A DNA stretch of 55,270 nt from contig NZ_JBAKFX010000023.1 of assembly GCF_037577855.1 (NCBI RefSeq), positions 1-55,270 of the forward strand. Reading direction: 5' to 3'. Position numbers and translations under genes: made by a program. Shown here piece after piece: positions 34,915 to 42,468 of this stretch (positions are counted from its first letter, which is position 1; each line of letters opens with the position of its first letter). Source of the stretch: Dethiothermospora halolimnae (GTDB lineage: Bacteria; Bacillota; Clostridia; Tissierellales; VENL01). The notes under the pieces were generated by a model. The model was not told the origin of the DNA. It worked only from the letters and a program-made list of their open reading frames with translations, and ran no database searches.

Positions 34915-35181
34915 TTGAAATGGCAAGAGGTAAGGAATCAACATCCTAATCAATGGGTGTTAGTTGAAGCATTAAAGGCTAGCTCACATAATAACAAAAG
35001 AAAAATTGAAGATATGGCAGTTATTTCAGAACACACCAATTCTACAAATGCATGGAAAGGATATAAAGAGTTACACTTAGCGAACCCAGGAAGAGAACTT
35101 TATATATTTCATACTTCAAATGAAAAAATTGAGGTAGTAGAAGATAAATTCACGGGGATCAGAAGGAGGAATCCTCAATGA
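34915..35181 (+). CDS. Cassette 3a: MKWQEV-family small protein, partner of a retropepsin-like protease
   Basis: An 88-aa protein starting MKWQEVRNQHPNQWVLVEAL; TTG 34915 is chosen because GGAGGTG lies six bases upstream and the paralogue at 36666 begins with the same residues at an ATG. Conserved with that paralogue are KWQEVR..(H/Y)PN, DEMAVI/EDMAVI and YIFHT/VVYHT. It overlaps the next gene by four bases (ATGA). No known domain recognised; the constant pairing suggests the two proteins work together. Confidence 0.65.
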   Translation: MKWQEVRNQHPNQWVLVEALKASSHNNKRKIEDMAVISEHTNSTNAWKGYKELHLANPGRELYIFHTSNEKIEVVEDKFTGIRRRNPQ

Positions 35182-35558
35182 ATATTAAAATGATAGATGG
35201 ACTACCTACTGTAGAAGTGAAAATTAAGTATAATAACAAAGAAAAGATGTTAAGAAATGTTTTAATAGATACAGGATCATCAAATACTATACTTGATGTT
35301 GATTCAGTACAAGATATTGGACTAGTTATTGACCCTCTGAAAGGCAAGGCAAGACGAATGTATGGAGTTGGAGGAGAAAGTGAATTATGCTATGAACAGA
35401 ATGTAGAAAACTTGACAGTTGGAGAATATTTACTAAATAATTTTACATTACAATTAGGAATGACTAAAGAAAACTATGGATTTGAATGTATTTTAGGAGT
35501 AGACTTCATGGTTGAAAATAAAGTTATTTTAGATTTTGAAAGATTAAGCATTAAATGA
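35178..35558 (+). CDS. Cassette 3b: single-domain retropepsin-like aspartic protease
   Basis: A 126-aa protein with the aspartic protease signature VLIDTGSSNTIL (catalytic D31 in DTGS) and a C-terminal CILGVDFMVENKVILDF, the (I/L)(L/I)G.D.. motif of retropepsin-like folds. A single catalytic Asp means it must dimerise to be active. No signal peptide. It is coupled to the upstream gene by ATGA overlap and ends 46 bp before attC-like site 3. Confidence 0.7.
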   Translation: MNIKMIDGLPTVEVKIKYNNKEKMLRNVLIDTGSSNTILDVDSVQDIGLVIDPLKGKARRMYGVGGESELCYEQNVENLTVGEYLLNNFTLQLGMTKENYGFECILGVDFMVENKVILDFERLSIK

Positions 35559-35604
35559 TTTAATTACAATTAAGTTGAGAATCAGAATGTAGTAATAATA
35601 CATC

Positions 35605-35682
35605 GTGTAACAGAGGCTTAGCAGACATCGGAAAGTAGTTTCTGGGGATAGTCCGACGTCGCTAAGCCTCAAAACGTTATGT
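35605..35682 (+). other. attC-like site 3
   Basis: GTGTAAC (35605-35611) and GTTATGT (35676-35682) flank a very strong stem: GAGGCTTAGC/GCTAAGCCTC (35613-35622/35661-35670). A single unpaired A (35623) on the left arm only follows, then GAC/GTC and TCGGA/TCCGA. An unpaired base on one arm is a feature of attC. The right end reads AAACGTTATGT. Length 78 nt. Confidence 0.8.
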
Positions 35683-35836
35683 GAAATGGAGTGTGTGGGT
35701 ATCACGAAGAGGTGGAACTAAGTAGATAAAGCAGGTCTATTATGTGAAAGCGTGACTAGACAGAAAAACTATGAGGTAATGCAATAATCAGATTTTGTAG
35801 ACGAATTTAAAAAGTACAAAAAAGGAGATTTAAAAA

Positions 35837-36286
35837 ATGAAAAATATATCAAATTATAAGGCTCAAAAGTATGACAATAAGGATAGATATACATTTATTG
35901 AAGAAGGGATATATTTATTTAAGAATATGTATGATTCAATAGAAAATGGTATGTATGTTTATGGAAATATGATGACCTCTAGAGTTGAGCCAGATTACTA
36001 CGTAACGTCATTATCTTTTGAACAAGAACCAGAATTTAATGAAGGCACATCACCTAAGCTTATTTCTCAATATCCTTTAGAAGATATTTTAGATGAATTT
36101 TTGGTACATGTTTCTGATTTTTATGAAGAGATAAATGACAAAAGTGATACACTATGTTATCAAGAATTTGCTTCACCGGATATTGAAGACATTAAAAAGA
36201 TAAGAGAAATTATCGGGAAGCATGTTTATAATAATGAATTTGTTGCTGATGATGGTCAAACTTATATTAAATTAATGATTGAATAA
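35837..36286 (+). CDS. Cassette 4: unrecognised acidic protein
   Basis: A 149-aa acidic, soluble protein (contains VEPDYYVTSLSFEQEPEF and a C-terminal YNNEFVADDGQTYIKLMIE). No domain, signal peptide or membrane helix recognised. AAAAGGAG precedes ATG. It is the sole gene between attC-like sites 3 and 4. The 154 bp in front of it, after the recombination point, hold no other ORF. Confidence 0.55.
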   Translation: MKNISNYKAQKYDNKDRYTFIEEGIYLFKNMYDSIENGMYVYGNMMTSRVEPDYYVTSLSFEQEPEFNEGTSPKLISQYPLEDILDEFLVHVSDFYEEINDKSDTLCYQEFASPDIEDIKKIREIIGKHVYNNEFVADDGQTYIKLMIE

Positions 36287-36461
36287 TTTGAAATAAATTA
36301 CCCCTATATATTATAGACACTTATCATTTAACAACTTATTAACTGAAAATAATAGTTAATCTGTGTTTGAGCATTGAATATATTATTATATTGAAGTTAG
36401 GAATGTAGTTCTTTTTTGGGGTTCGACAAAGTCAGTTCTGAGTCATGGAGCATACCAGTTC

Positions 36462-36578
36462 TTATAACAATATATTTCCGTTCGCTACGCACATTTCTTC
36501 ACCGGGTGCTGAAGCACCGCCAGAGAGAAGGGCTTTGGGGGTCCGGTTCAGAAACGTCGGAAATACGAGACGTTAGAT
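36462..36578 (+). other. attC-like site 4
   Basis: TTATAAC (36462-36468) and GTTAGAT (36572-36578, in GACGTTAGAT) flank TATTTCCG/CGGAAATA (36473-36480/36558-36565). The interior TTTCTTCACCGGGTGC..GAAGCACC closely matches that of site 6 (TTTCTTCACCGGGAGC..GAAGCTCC). Length 117 nt. Confidence 0.7.
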
Positions 36579-36665
36579 ATCATATGCAGAATAAAAACAC
36601 TAAAAAATTTAAAAGTCCTACTTTATGATATAATAAAAATAATAATAAAATGAGGAGGGTTAGGT

Positions 36666-36914
36666 ATGAAATGGCAAGAAGTAAGAAAACTATACCCTAA
36701 TAAATTTGTCAAAATCAAGATTTTAGAAGCTCATGTTGAAGGTAGTTATAAGATTGTAGATGAAATGGCAGTTATCCAATCCTTTGAAGATAACAAACAA
36801 GCTACAAAAGAATTAGTAAGATCTAAGGATGATGTAGTTGTATATCATACTGCAAACAAGAAGATTATGATTGAATTAAGAAATATAAAAGGATATAGAG
36901 GAATAATTTCATGA
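36666..36914 (+). CDS. Cassette 5a: MKWQEV-family small protein (second copy)
   Basis: An 82-aa paralogue of the 34915 gene (MKWQEVRKLYPNKFVKIKIL, DEMAVIQSFEDNKQATKEL, VVVYHTANKK). ATG start with GAGGAGGGT upstream. It overlaps the following protease gene by ATGA exactly as in the first module. Identity with copy 1 is moderate, so the two modules were acquired separately or are old duplicates. Confidence 0.65.
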   Translation: MKWQEVRKLYPNKFVKIKILEAHVEGSYKIVDEMAVIQSFEDNKQATKELVRSKDDVVVYHTANKKIMIELRNIKGYRGIIS

Positions 36915-37300
36915 TAATAGAATATAGAGATGGCTTATTATATACTTCAATAGAGATTGAGTATAATGAGCAATATAAAACTATAGATAATGTTGTTATA
37001 GATACAGGTGCAGCAGAAACTATGATAAGTCCAGATATAGTTGAAGATATAGGTATATTTGCAGAGAAAGATGATAAAATCATTTCGTATTATGGAGTTG
37101 AAGGAAGTATTCATAACGCATATGAGAAATCAGTTGATTTAATTAAGTTTGGTGAATCTAAGATTGAAAATATAAACATAGATTTTGGAGTTATAGATCC
37201 ATCAGGTGAAATTAATGGCTTGATAGGACTAGATTTGTTAATAGAAATGGGTATTATAATTAATCTAAAAACTATGGAAGTTGAAATGGTTAAAGATTAA
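36911..37300 (+). CDS. Cassette 5b: single-domain retropepsin-like aspartic protease (second copy)
   Basis: A 129-aa protein with VVIDTGAAETMIS (D31 at the same position as copy 1) and a C-terminal GLIGLDLLIEMGIIINLKT. The DTG-A form is shared by retroviral and plant-type retropepsin-like domains. It is small, cytoplasmic by sequence and dimeric if active. It is translationally coupled to its partner gene. Confidence 0.7.
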   Translation: MIIEYRDGLLYTSIEIEYNEQYKTIDNVVIDTGAAETMISPDIVEDIGIFAEKDDKIISYYGVEGSIHNAYEKSVDLIKFGESKIENINIDFGVIDPSGEINGLIGLDLLIEMGIIINLKTMEVEMVKD

Positions 37301-37321
37301 AATTAATGAGAAACATACAAC

Positions 37322-37328
37322 AGCTAAC
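37322..37328 (+). other. attC-like left half-site
   Basis: AGCTAAC in CAACAGCTAACAT, 21 bp after the protease stop, is where a left attC end would be expected. No matching ACGTTA end follows; the sequence runs straight into an Rpn fragment, suggesting deletion of the right half. Confidence 0.4.
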
Positions 37329-37335
37329 ATATTAG

Positions 37336-37569
37336 TCTCGATTAAGGAATGATATATCTGATGAAACTTTAAAGGAGTTGATGGATATGGATAAAGATAT
37401 TAAAAGGGCTGAAGAAAGATTAGAATATCTAAGTAGTGATCCAAAAACTTTAGAAATGTATAAGGCTAGAGAAAAAGCATTACATGAAAGGGCAAATATG
37501 ATAAGTAGTGCTAAGGAAGAAGGAATAGAAAAAGAAAAAGTAGAAGAAATAAGGCAAAGAATGAATTAG
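37336..37569 (+). pseudogene. C-terminal fragment of an Rpn-family recombination-promoting nuclease
   Basis: From 37336 the frame reads SRLRNDISDETLKELMDMDK and on through RAEERLEYLSSDPKTLEMY and KAREKALHERANMISSAKEEG. This is the helical C-terminus of Rpn/PD-(D/E)XK transposase-like proteins, but the nuclease domain is absent. A stop (TAG 37333) closes the frame upstream. AAAGGAG before ATG 37381 could still allow a 62-aa peptide to be made. It sits between the half-site 37322 and attC-like site 5. Confidence 0.6.
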
Positions 37570-37586
37570 GTTTTAGAAATAGCTTC

Positions 37587-37655
37587 GGCTAACATAGGCT
37601 TCTCAACATCCTACAAAAAACAAATAGGACGATGAGAAGCCTAAAAACGTTAAGT
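37587..37655 (+). other. attC-like site 5
   Basis: GGCTAAC (37587-37593) and GTTAAGT (37649-37655, in AAACGTTAAGT) flank an 11-bp stem TAGGCTTCTCA/TGAGAAGCCTA, then a mismatched step and ATCCTA/TAGGA. The layout matches site 3. Length 69 nt. Confidence 0.8.
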
Positions 37656-37698
37656 GACATTATGAGCTGTTTATTAAAACATCGAGGAGGTATTTACA

Positions 37699-38238
37699 AT
37701 GAGAAGAAAAGTGATAGTTTATATAGCTACAAGTTTGGATGGGTATATAGCTACTGAAGATGATTCATTAGATTGGTTATTTAAGGTGGAAGGAGAAGGA
37801 GATAATGGGTATTCGGAGTTCTATGACACTATAGATACAATAGTTCTTGGTAGAAGAACCTATGATTGGATCATGAACGTAGAGAAAGAGAATTTCCCCT
37901 ATAAGAATAAGAAGTGCTATGTATTCACTAAGTCAACACAAGAACCTAATAATAATGTAGAGTTTGTTGACGGTAACATAGTTGAATTTGTAGATATGTT
38001 AAAAGATGCTGAAGGTCAGAACATTTGGATTGTTGGTGGAGGAGACTTACTATCCAATTTTGTTAAAGAAAATCTTGTGGATGAGTTCATAATTACAATT
38101 GCACCTACCATTATTGGTAAAGGAATTCCCTTATTCAATAAACAGAATATGGAAATAGAGTTAGAACTAAAAAGTATTCGGAGGTTTAATGAATTTGCAG
38201 AACTTCACTATGTAAAGAGGCAAAGTGATAACAACTAG
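37699..38238 (+). CDS. Cassette 6: dihydrofolate reductase-family (RibD C-terminal-like) protein
   Basis: A 179-aa NADPH-type reductase fold of the YyaP/YwjB group: VIVYIATSLDGYIAT at the N-terminus, TIVLGRRTYDWI, IWIVGGGDLLSNFV (glycine motif) and IAPTIIGKGIPLF. Relatives of this type are frequent integron passengers, and true DHFR cassettes give trimethoprim resistance. However, this subgroup is usually of unknown substrate. GAGGAGG precedes ATG. The cassette begins at attC-like site 5. Confidence 0.75.
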   Translation: MRRKVIVYIATSLDGYIATEDDSLDWLFKVEGEGDNGYSEFYDTIDTIVLGRRTYDWIMNVEKENFPYKNKKCYVFTKSTQEPNNNVEFVDGNIVEFVDMLKDAEGQNIWIVGGGDLLSNFVKENLVDEFIITIAPTIIGKGIPLFNKQNMEIELELKSIRRFNEFAELHYVKRQSDNN

Positions 38239-38267
38239 TGTGAATGCTTATTTTCGCTCACAACATC

Positions 38268-38385
38268 AGCTAACAATAGATTGACAAGATTTCTTCACCG
38301 GGAGCGAAGCTCCACCAAGGAGAATTCCTTTGAGGTATAGACATAATAAAAATTGTTTTAGACTGTTGTAATTAGACCGTTATAA
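38268..38385 (+). other. attC-like site 6 (degenerate)
   Basis: AGCTAAC (38268-38274, in CAGCTAACAATAG) follows the reductase stop by 29 bp. A possible right end ACCGTTATAA lies at 38376-38385. The interior shares TTTCTTCACCGGG with site 4 and the overall length (118 nt) is nearly equal. The right end has drifted from ACGTTA. Confidence 0.5.
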
Positions 38386-38487
38386 TATCCTAGGAAGTTT
38401 AGATGACATAATTTTCACATTATATAAAATTAATATGGAACCAAACCTATTGTTTTATTGTTAAGATTATAAGGGGGTAATGTAAGT

Positions 38488-39054
38488 ATGAAGAGGATAA
38501 TATATTTACTGATACTATTATTATGTTTGCCTACATTAACAAATTGCTCTAATAATAATATGGAGAATATAGTAGAAATATCACCGAGCACATTATTTGA
38601 GGGAGAATTAAAAAAAATAGAGCCACATTTGGATTTATTAACAGGTTGTGTTGAAGTATCGTACAAAGGCAATAAGAAAAACTTTAGAGCTATCTATGAA
38701 CTATGGGAAAAAGGTAAAGTAACTGAAGAATATGACGGTATAAGTTTTAAGGGAATAGAAGACTCTTTTGATAGTGATATTAGTGTATCGGCTAAGAGAT
38801 TAGAGAATGATAAATATCGGTTAAAGCTAATTGTTGAAAATGCAATGACAACCGAAAAATTTGATTTACCAATAAATCTAAATTATAATGCTATAAATTT
38901 AAATAAACAAATTAAGACTCAAGATGACAAAGAGATTATTATTTGGGGGTTAGCTGGAACAAAAGTTAATGATGGTTTTATCTCTTATAGCAATATTGAA
39001 AAAACTCTAGAAGTAGCAGAGGCTGCTTTAGTCTTAAAAATCAAGTTTGAATAA
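38488..39054 (+). CDS. Lipoprotein of unknown function
   Basis: A 188-aa protein with a signal peptide and lipobox (MKRIIYLLILLLCLPTLTNC, Cys20). The mature domain is beta-rich and does not match a family I know (TGCVEVSYKGNKKNFRAIYE, IWGLAGTKVNDG). It is preceded by AAGGGGG and by site 6, so it may be the last cassette of the left cluster. The following 270 bp contain no gene and no clear attC end. Confidence 0.6.
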   Translation: MKRIIYLLILLLCLPTLTNCSNNNMENIVEISPSTLFEGELKKIEPHLDLLTGCVEVSYKGNKKNFRAIYELWEKGKVTEEYDGISFKGIEDSFDSDISVSAKRLENDKYRLKLIVENAMTTEKFDLPINLNYNAINLNKQIKTQDDKEIIIWGLAGTKVNDGFISYSNIEKTLEVAEAALVLKIKFE

Positions 39055-39326
39055 TATTTTATATTACAGGCGAAAGACCATGATAATGTGGTCACACATC
39101 CATGAGGGAATTGGAAAAGAACGAATAAACATTATTTAAAATTTATGCCACTGACAACATTGAATTGGCACAAAGGAAACATTAGGTAATAAAAGTCAAA
39201 GCGTCCATTCTACTTGTTCAGACAGAAGTAAAGAGTACTATTTTGTAAGTATGAAGCCAATGTAGGTTGGCGTAAGAGGATGAGTTAAATTTGTATGAAA
39301 AATATAAAAGTATTATAAGTACATAG

Positions 39327-39365
39327 AAATAAGGGGCTATATATTTTTAGATAACCCCTTATTTT
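39327..39365. terminator. Bidirectional terminator
   Basis: AAATAAGGGG.TAT pairs with ATA.CCCCTTATTT. It serves the minus-strand peptidase gene and possibly the lipoprotein gene. Confidence 0.75.
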
Positions 39366-39367
39366 GA

Positions 39368-40651
39368 CTATTTCTTATTTTCATCCGAATCCTCTTTATC
39401 AGGTTCTTTATTAAAGTATTTATCTAAGTCCTTCTTCATGTTATCTGGAATCTTTTTTTCAAAGGGAAATACTACTGAGTTTATAACTGATTCACTAAAC
39501 TCTTTAGTTATAATAGTAGTTTTTTCCAACGCTTCAGTACTTAAAAAATCAAGAACATCATTACGGGTATGGATAAATGCTCCCCCTTTAGGAGCAAAAC
39601 GACAGAATGTAATAGAAGGAATTCCCTTGTCAGCAAAAGCTGTAGAATCACTGGAGTATATGCTTTGCTTTACATTAAGTGGTAAGCCCTTAATCTTAGC
39701 CATATGACCAACATAATCAACCACATTTTCTTCGGCAGTGACTAGAGCCATTTCCCTTCCAAGTACAGAGGCTGCAACATCTACATTAATCATCAACAGA
39801 TGTTTTTTTAGTTCCTCTTTATGAGCTTTTAAATAAGCTTTGCTACCAAGAAGCCCAACTTCTTCAGAGCCATACCACATAAACTTTAGAGTTCTCATTG
39901 GTGGGTTTTCCTTAAAATGTCTTAGCAGTTCCATTATAATAACTGAACCAGCACCATTGTCATATACACCTGTACTGAAGGGCACACTGTCATAATGGGC
40001 TCCGAAGGATATTATCTCATCAGGATATTTAGAACCTTCTAAGGTTACAACAACATTTTGAGAAGTCAATTCTATATCTTCAATAATTATTTCTACTTTG
40101 ATTTTGGTAGTTTTGTTCTTAACCATGTCAAAGCAATCTTTTGTGCGCATATTTACAGCCGGTATTTTACCATATTGTGTATATTTTTTATCAACTCTAG
40201 ATACAGCTATATCGGTTTTATCTTCTTCATCTATTGCAGTACCACTCATAGTTATATAACCAGCAATACCAGCCTCTATAAGCTTTTTATAAAGTTTAAG
40301 GTCTGGACGTTTGTTTATAAGCACGAATTTTCCTTTGATATCAACTAAATTTGCATCATGTCCATCTTCTATGTATACAAAATCTGTAGTTATGCCCCCT
40401 TTAGGTGTACCGATTGAGTAGTTATATGGTGTAATCTCATACTCTTTTTCATATGGTTCAACTACCTTTAGTGTGGCTTTTGTGATTTTAGAAGAGGGAG
40501 CTTTAAAATCCTCCATATATCCCTGACATCCTATTGAAGATATTTCTTCTAATAGAATCTTTGCAGCTCTTAACTCTTCTTCTGAACCACTGGTTCGTAT
40601 AAAACCAATTTTTTCTAAAAGTTTAAATGCTCTTTTACTATCAATTGACAT
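39368..40651 (-). CDS. M28-family zinc aminopeptidase with PA-type insert
   Basis: A 427-aa metallopeptidase. Zinc ligands of the M28 pattern are visible: H219 and D221 region (GAHYDSVPF), D231 (YDNGAGS), E263/E264 (YGSEEVGLLGS), D291 (NVDVAAS) and H361 (FIHTRND). A protease-associated segment lies at about 95-170. No signal peptide is seen, so a cytosolic role in peptide breakdown is likely, fitting amino-acid fermentation. It lies against the direction of the cassettes and has no attC-like site, so it may be resident DNA. GGGGGAAGG precedes ATG 40651. Confidence 0.8.
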   Translation of the reverse strand: MSIDSKRAFKLLEKIGFIRTSGSEEELRAAKILLEEISSIGCQGYMEDFKAPSSKITKATLKVVEPYEKEYEITPYNYSIGTPKGGITTDFVYIEDGHDANLVDIKGKFVLINKRPDLKLYKKLIEAGIAGYITMSGTAIDEEDKTDIAVSRVDKKYTQYGKIPAVNMRTKDCFDMVKNKTTKIKVEIIIEDIELTSQNVVVTLEGSKYPDEIISFGAHYDSVPFSTGVYDNGAGSVIIMELLRHFKENPPMRTLKFMWYGSEEVGLLGSKAYLKAHKEELKKHLLMINVDVAASVLGREMALVTAEENVVDYVGHMAKIKGLPLNVKQSIYSSDSTAFADKGIPSITFCRFAPKGGAFIHTRNDVLDFLSTEALEKTTIITKEFSESVINSVVFPFEKKIPDNMKKDLDKYFNKEPDKEDSDENKK

Positions 40652-40931
40652 AACCTTCCCCCTTAGTATATGTATTTACATTCAGTGTACTATAAAAGGG
40701 AATTGAAAACAATGGATAAGTTGTACTTAAATAGACAGTAAATACTCCAATATGATATAATGGATAAAATTAAAAATTATGATTATTATTTCTAAGGAAG
40801 AAAAAAGATACACTAAAGAGTTTGAGAAAAAATAGTTAAATATTAAGTTGATGAAGAAAATAGAAAAGTCTCTGGGGGAGGATTATCATGTTGAAATTTT
40901 TTCAATTTTATTTATTTTAGGGAGGAGACTT

Positions 40932-41048
40932 ATGAATCGAATCTTAGGTATGGCGATAGGAATCCCCTGTGGTAGTGCTATAGGAAATAGTGAATTAAGG
41001 AAAAAAACTAAAAAGAGAATTAGACAATTAGTCGATAAAAAAGGTTAG
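40932..41048 (+). CDS. Small glycine-rich peptide gene
   Basis: ATG 40932 follows a perfect GGAGGAG site and encodes 38 residues, MNRILGMAIGIPCGSAIGNS then a basic tail RKKTKKRIRQ. A longer frame from 40848 lacks a ribosome site. The hydrophobic N-half and basic C-half could suit a membrane-associated peptide. Unknown function; may be spurious. Confidence 0.4.
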   Translation: MNRILGMAIGIPCGSAIGNSELRKKTKKRIRQLVDKKG

Positions 41049-41301
41049 GTTTACCTATATGGGAAAGCACATGGTGTAGAGAAAATCCTAAATAAAGAAT
41101 TTAATTTATGGTATAAATACTACACTAACCAAGATATGAGACATTTGTTTGTTGAACTGCCGTACTATGCTTATAGAAACAGGACAGGTTTTTGTGATCG
41201 ACTACACTAAAACAGATTGTTCTGTCATAAGAAGGTACTACCGTCCAGATGGAGATGTTTGGAATGATATGCCATCAACTGTAGGATTTATATTAGAGTG
41301 A
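41048..41301 (+). pseudogene. Decayed gene fragment (AHG...ELPYY family)
   Basis: One frame reads KAHGVEKILNKEFNLWYKYY and on to MRHLFVELPYYAYRNR; after a frame change the next reads ETGQVFVIDYTKTDCSVIRR and ends PSTVGFILE-stop at 41301. The two pieces look like parts of one secreted or TraB-like clostridial protein with its middle deleted. No intact start. Confidence 0.4.
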
Positions 41302-41479
41302 CTTTCTTTAATAATGTGAGGTAAGGATTAATTATATTTGGGGAGGAAAAATAAGTTGGAATTTTGGAAGTGAAATATGACAAAATTGTGGGATATAGTA
41401 GAAGATTTTATAAAATTTTTTTATATTGTTGAGTTGTTTGATAGTGTTTAATTTATTTATATTTTGAAAGGAGATAAAT

Positions 41480-41950
41480 ATGAAAAGTTTGATTAAAAGT
41501 AAAGTTTGGCGTGTTCCTTTAGTTTCGATTTTAACAGGTATTATTATTTCTATTATAACATCAGCTTATATATATTTTATAGTAAAAGGGACAAATGTAT
41601 GGACACTAGAAATGGGAAATACAATCCTTTGGATGAATATTATAGTTGCAGTTGTTCTTTTTTTAATCACAGGGATATTTTGTTTTCGTGATATGGATAA
41701 AACTGATATTGCAAAATCTGCAATTATTGTTGCTTTATACTATATTGTGATCGTAGCTTTTGAACAATTATTAGTATCTATGGGACAATATCCATCTATT
41801 CTTCTATGGCTATTTATTCCAGTAAGATTATATTCGGTTATTCATCAAGTATTTGTAAGATTCACTGAAATATCGGTATGGATAGGTTTATTGCCAAGCA
41901 TAATAGCTCCATTTTTGTATGTTATATTTGGGAAAAGAAGAATTAAATGA
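41480..41950 (+). CDS. Four-helix membrane protein of unknown function
   Basis: A 156-aa protein with four predicted membrane segments (around residues 12-35, 48-68, 80-102 and 130-150) and a basic C-terminus (GKRRIK). GAAAGGAGA precedes ATG. No family recognised. The codon pattern and AT content match the surroundings. Confidence 0.6.
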   Translation: MKSLIKSKVWRVPLVSILTGIIISIITSAYIYFIVKGTNVWTLEMGNTILWMNIIVAVVLFLITGIFCFRDMDKTDIAKSAIIVALYYIVIVAFEQLLVSMGQYPSILLWLFIPVRLYSVIHQVFVRFTEISVWIGLLPSIIAPFLYVIFGKRRIK

Positions 41951-42072
41951 TAAATGTAAGATATATTCTTTTTTTCTTTACTATAAAAGTTTAGCAGGAG
42001 ATTTAGCATTACAAGATGTAGATTAGGAAAATCAGTTATGTAGCATTGGACTAAGGATTGCAAAGATCTGTA

Positions 42073-42156
42073 ATAGAGATAAGAGCTTATGGATCGGAAG
42101 CTATACAATTATTGATAGAGTATGGATTTAATAATATGGGGTTGGAAAGAATTTGA
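42073..42156 (+). pseudogene. Fragment of a GNAT acetyltransferase (C-terminal part)
   Basis: The frame reads IEIRAYGSEAIQLLIEYGF then NNMGLERI-stop, matching the conserved acetyl-CoA-binding helix region of RimJ-type GNATs. Nothing upstream or downstream continues it. A fragment of the N-terminal half of the same type of protein lies at 47602-47802. The remaining bases to 42468 hold no gene, only a promoter-like CTATGATATAATA shared with the copy before 53213. Confidence 0.45.
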
Positions 42157-42468
42157 GGAAATACCTTGTAATATAAAAAGCGGCTAGAATCCACTTGCCC
42201 AAAAATTAATTTTTAGGGAACTAAAAAGGGGACTACATGAAGAAAGTACCAGTCTGTATAATAGTATTAATATCATTTTTTGCACATCCTTTATTTGAAG
42301 TGTTATAAGTTAAAATCAAATTCTACTATGATATAATAAAATCAAGTTTTAGTTTGAGTCTAAGAGAAGATAAAAAGGACCTTATCTTTGACAAGATTCT
42401 TTTATTAAAACTAAGACTGTTTTTTAAAACACCTACCATAAGGCAATAATATATAAAGGGGTGAAAAA

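Noticed and set aside
36416..36628. 70-codon frame spanning attC-like site 4
   Set aside because: It reads through the hairpin and both site ends and lacks a ribosome site, so it is chance coding across a structured element.
39160..39200. GACAACATTG...AAACATTAGGT as a short attC
   Set aside because: Both ends deviate from the shared signature and no inner stem is evident.
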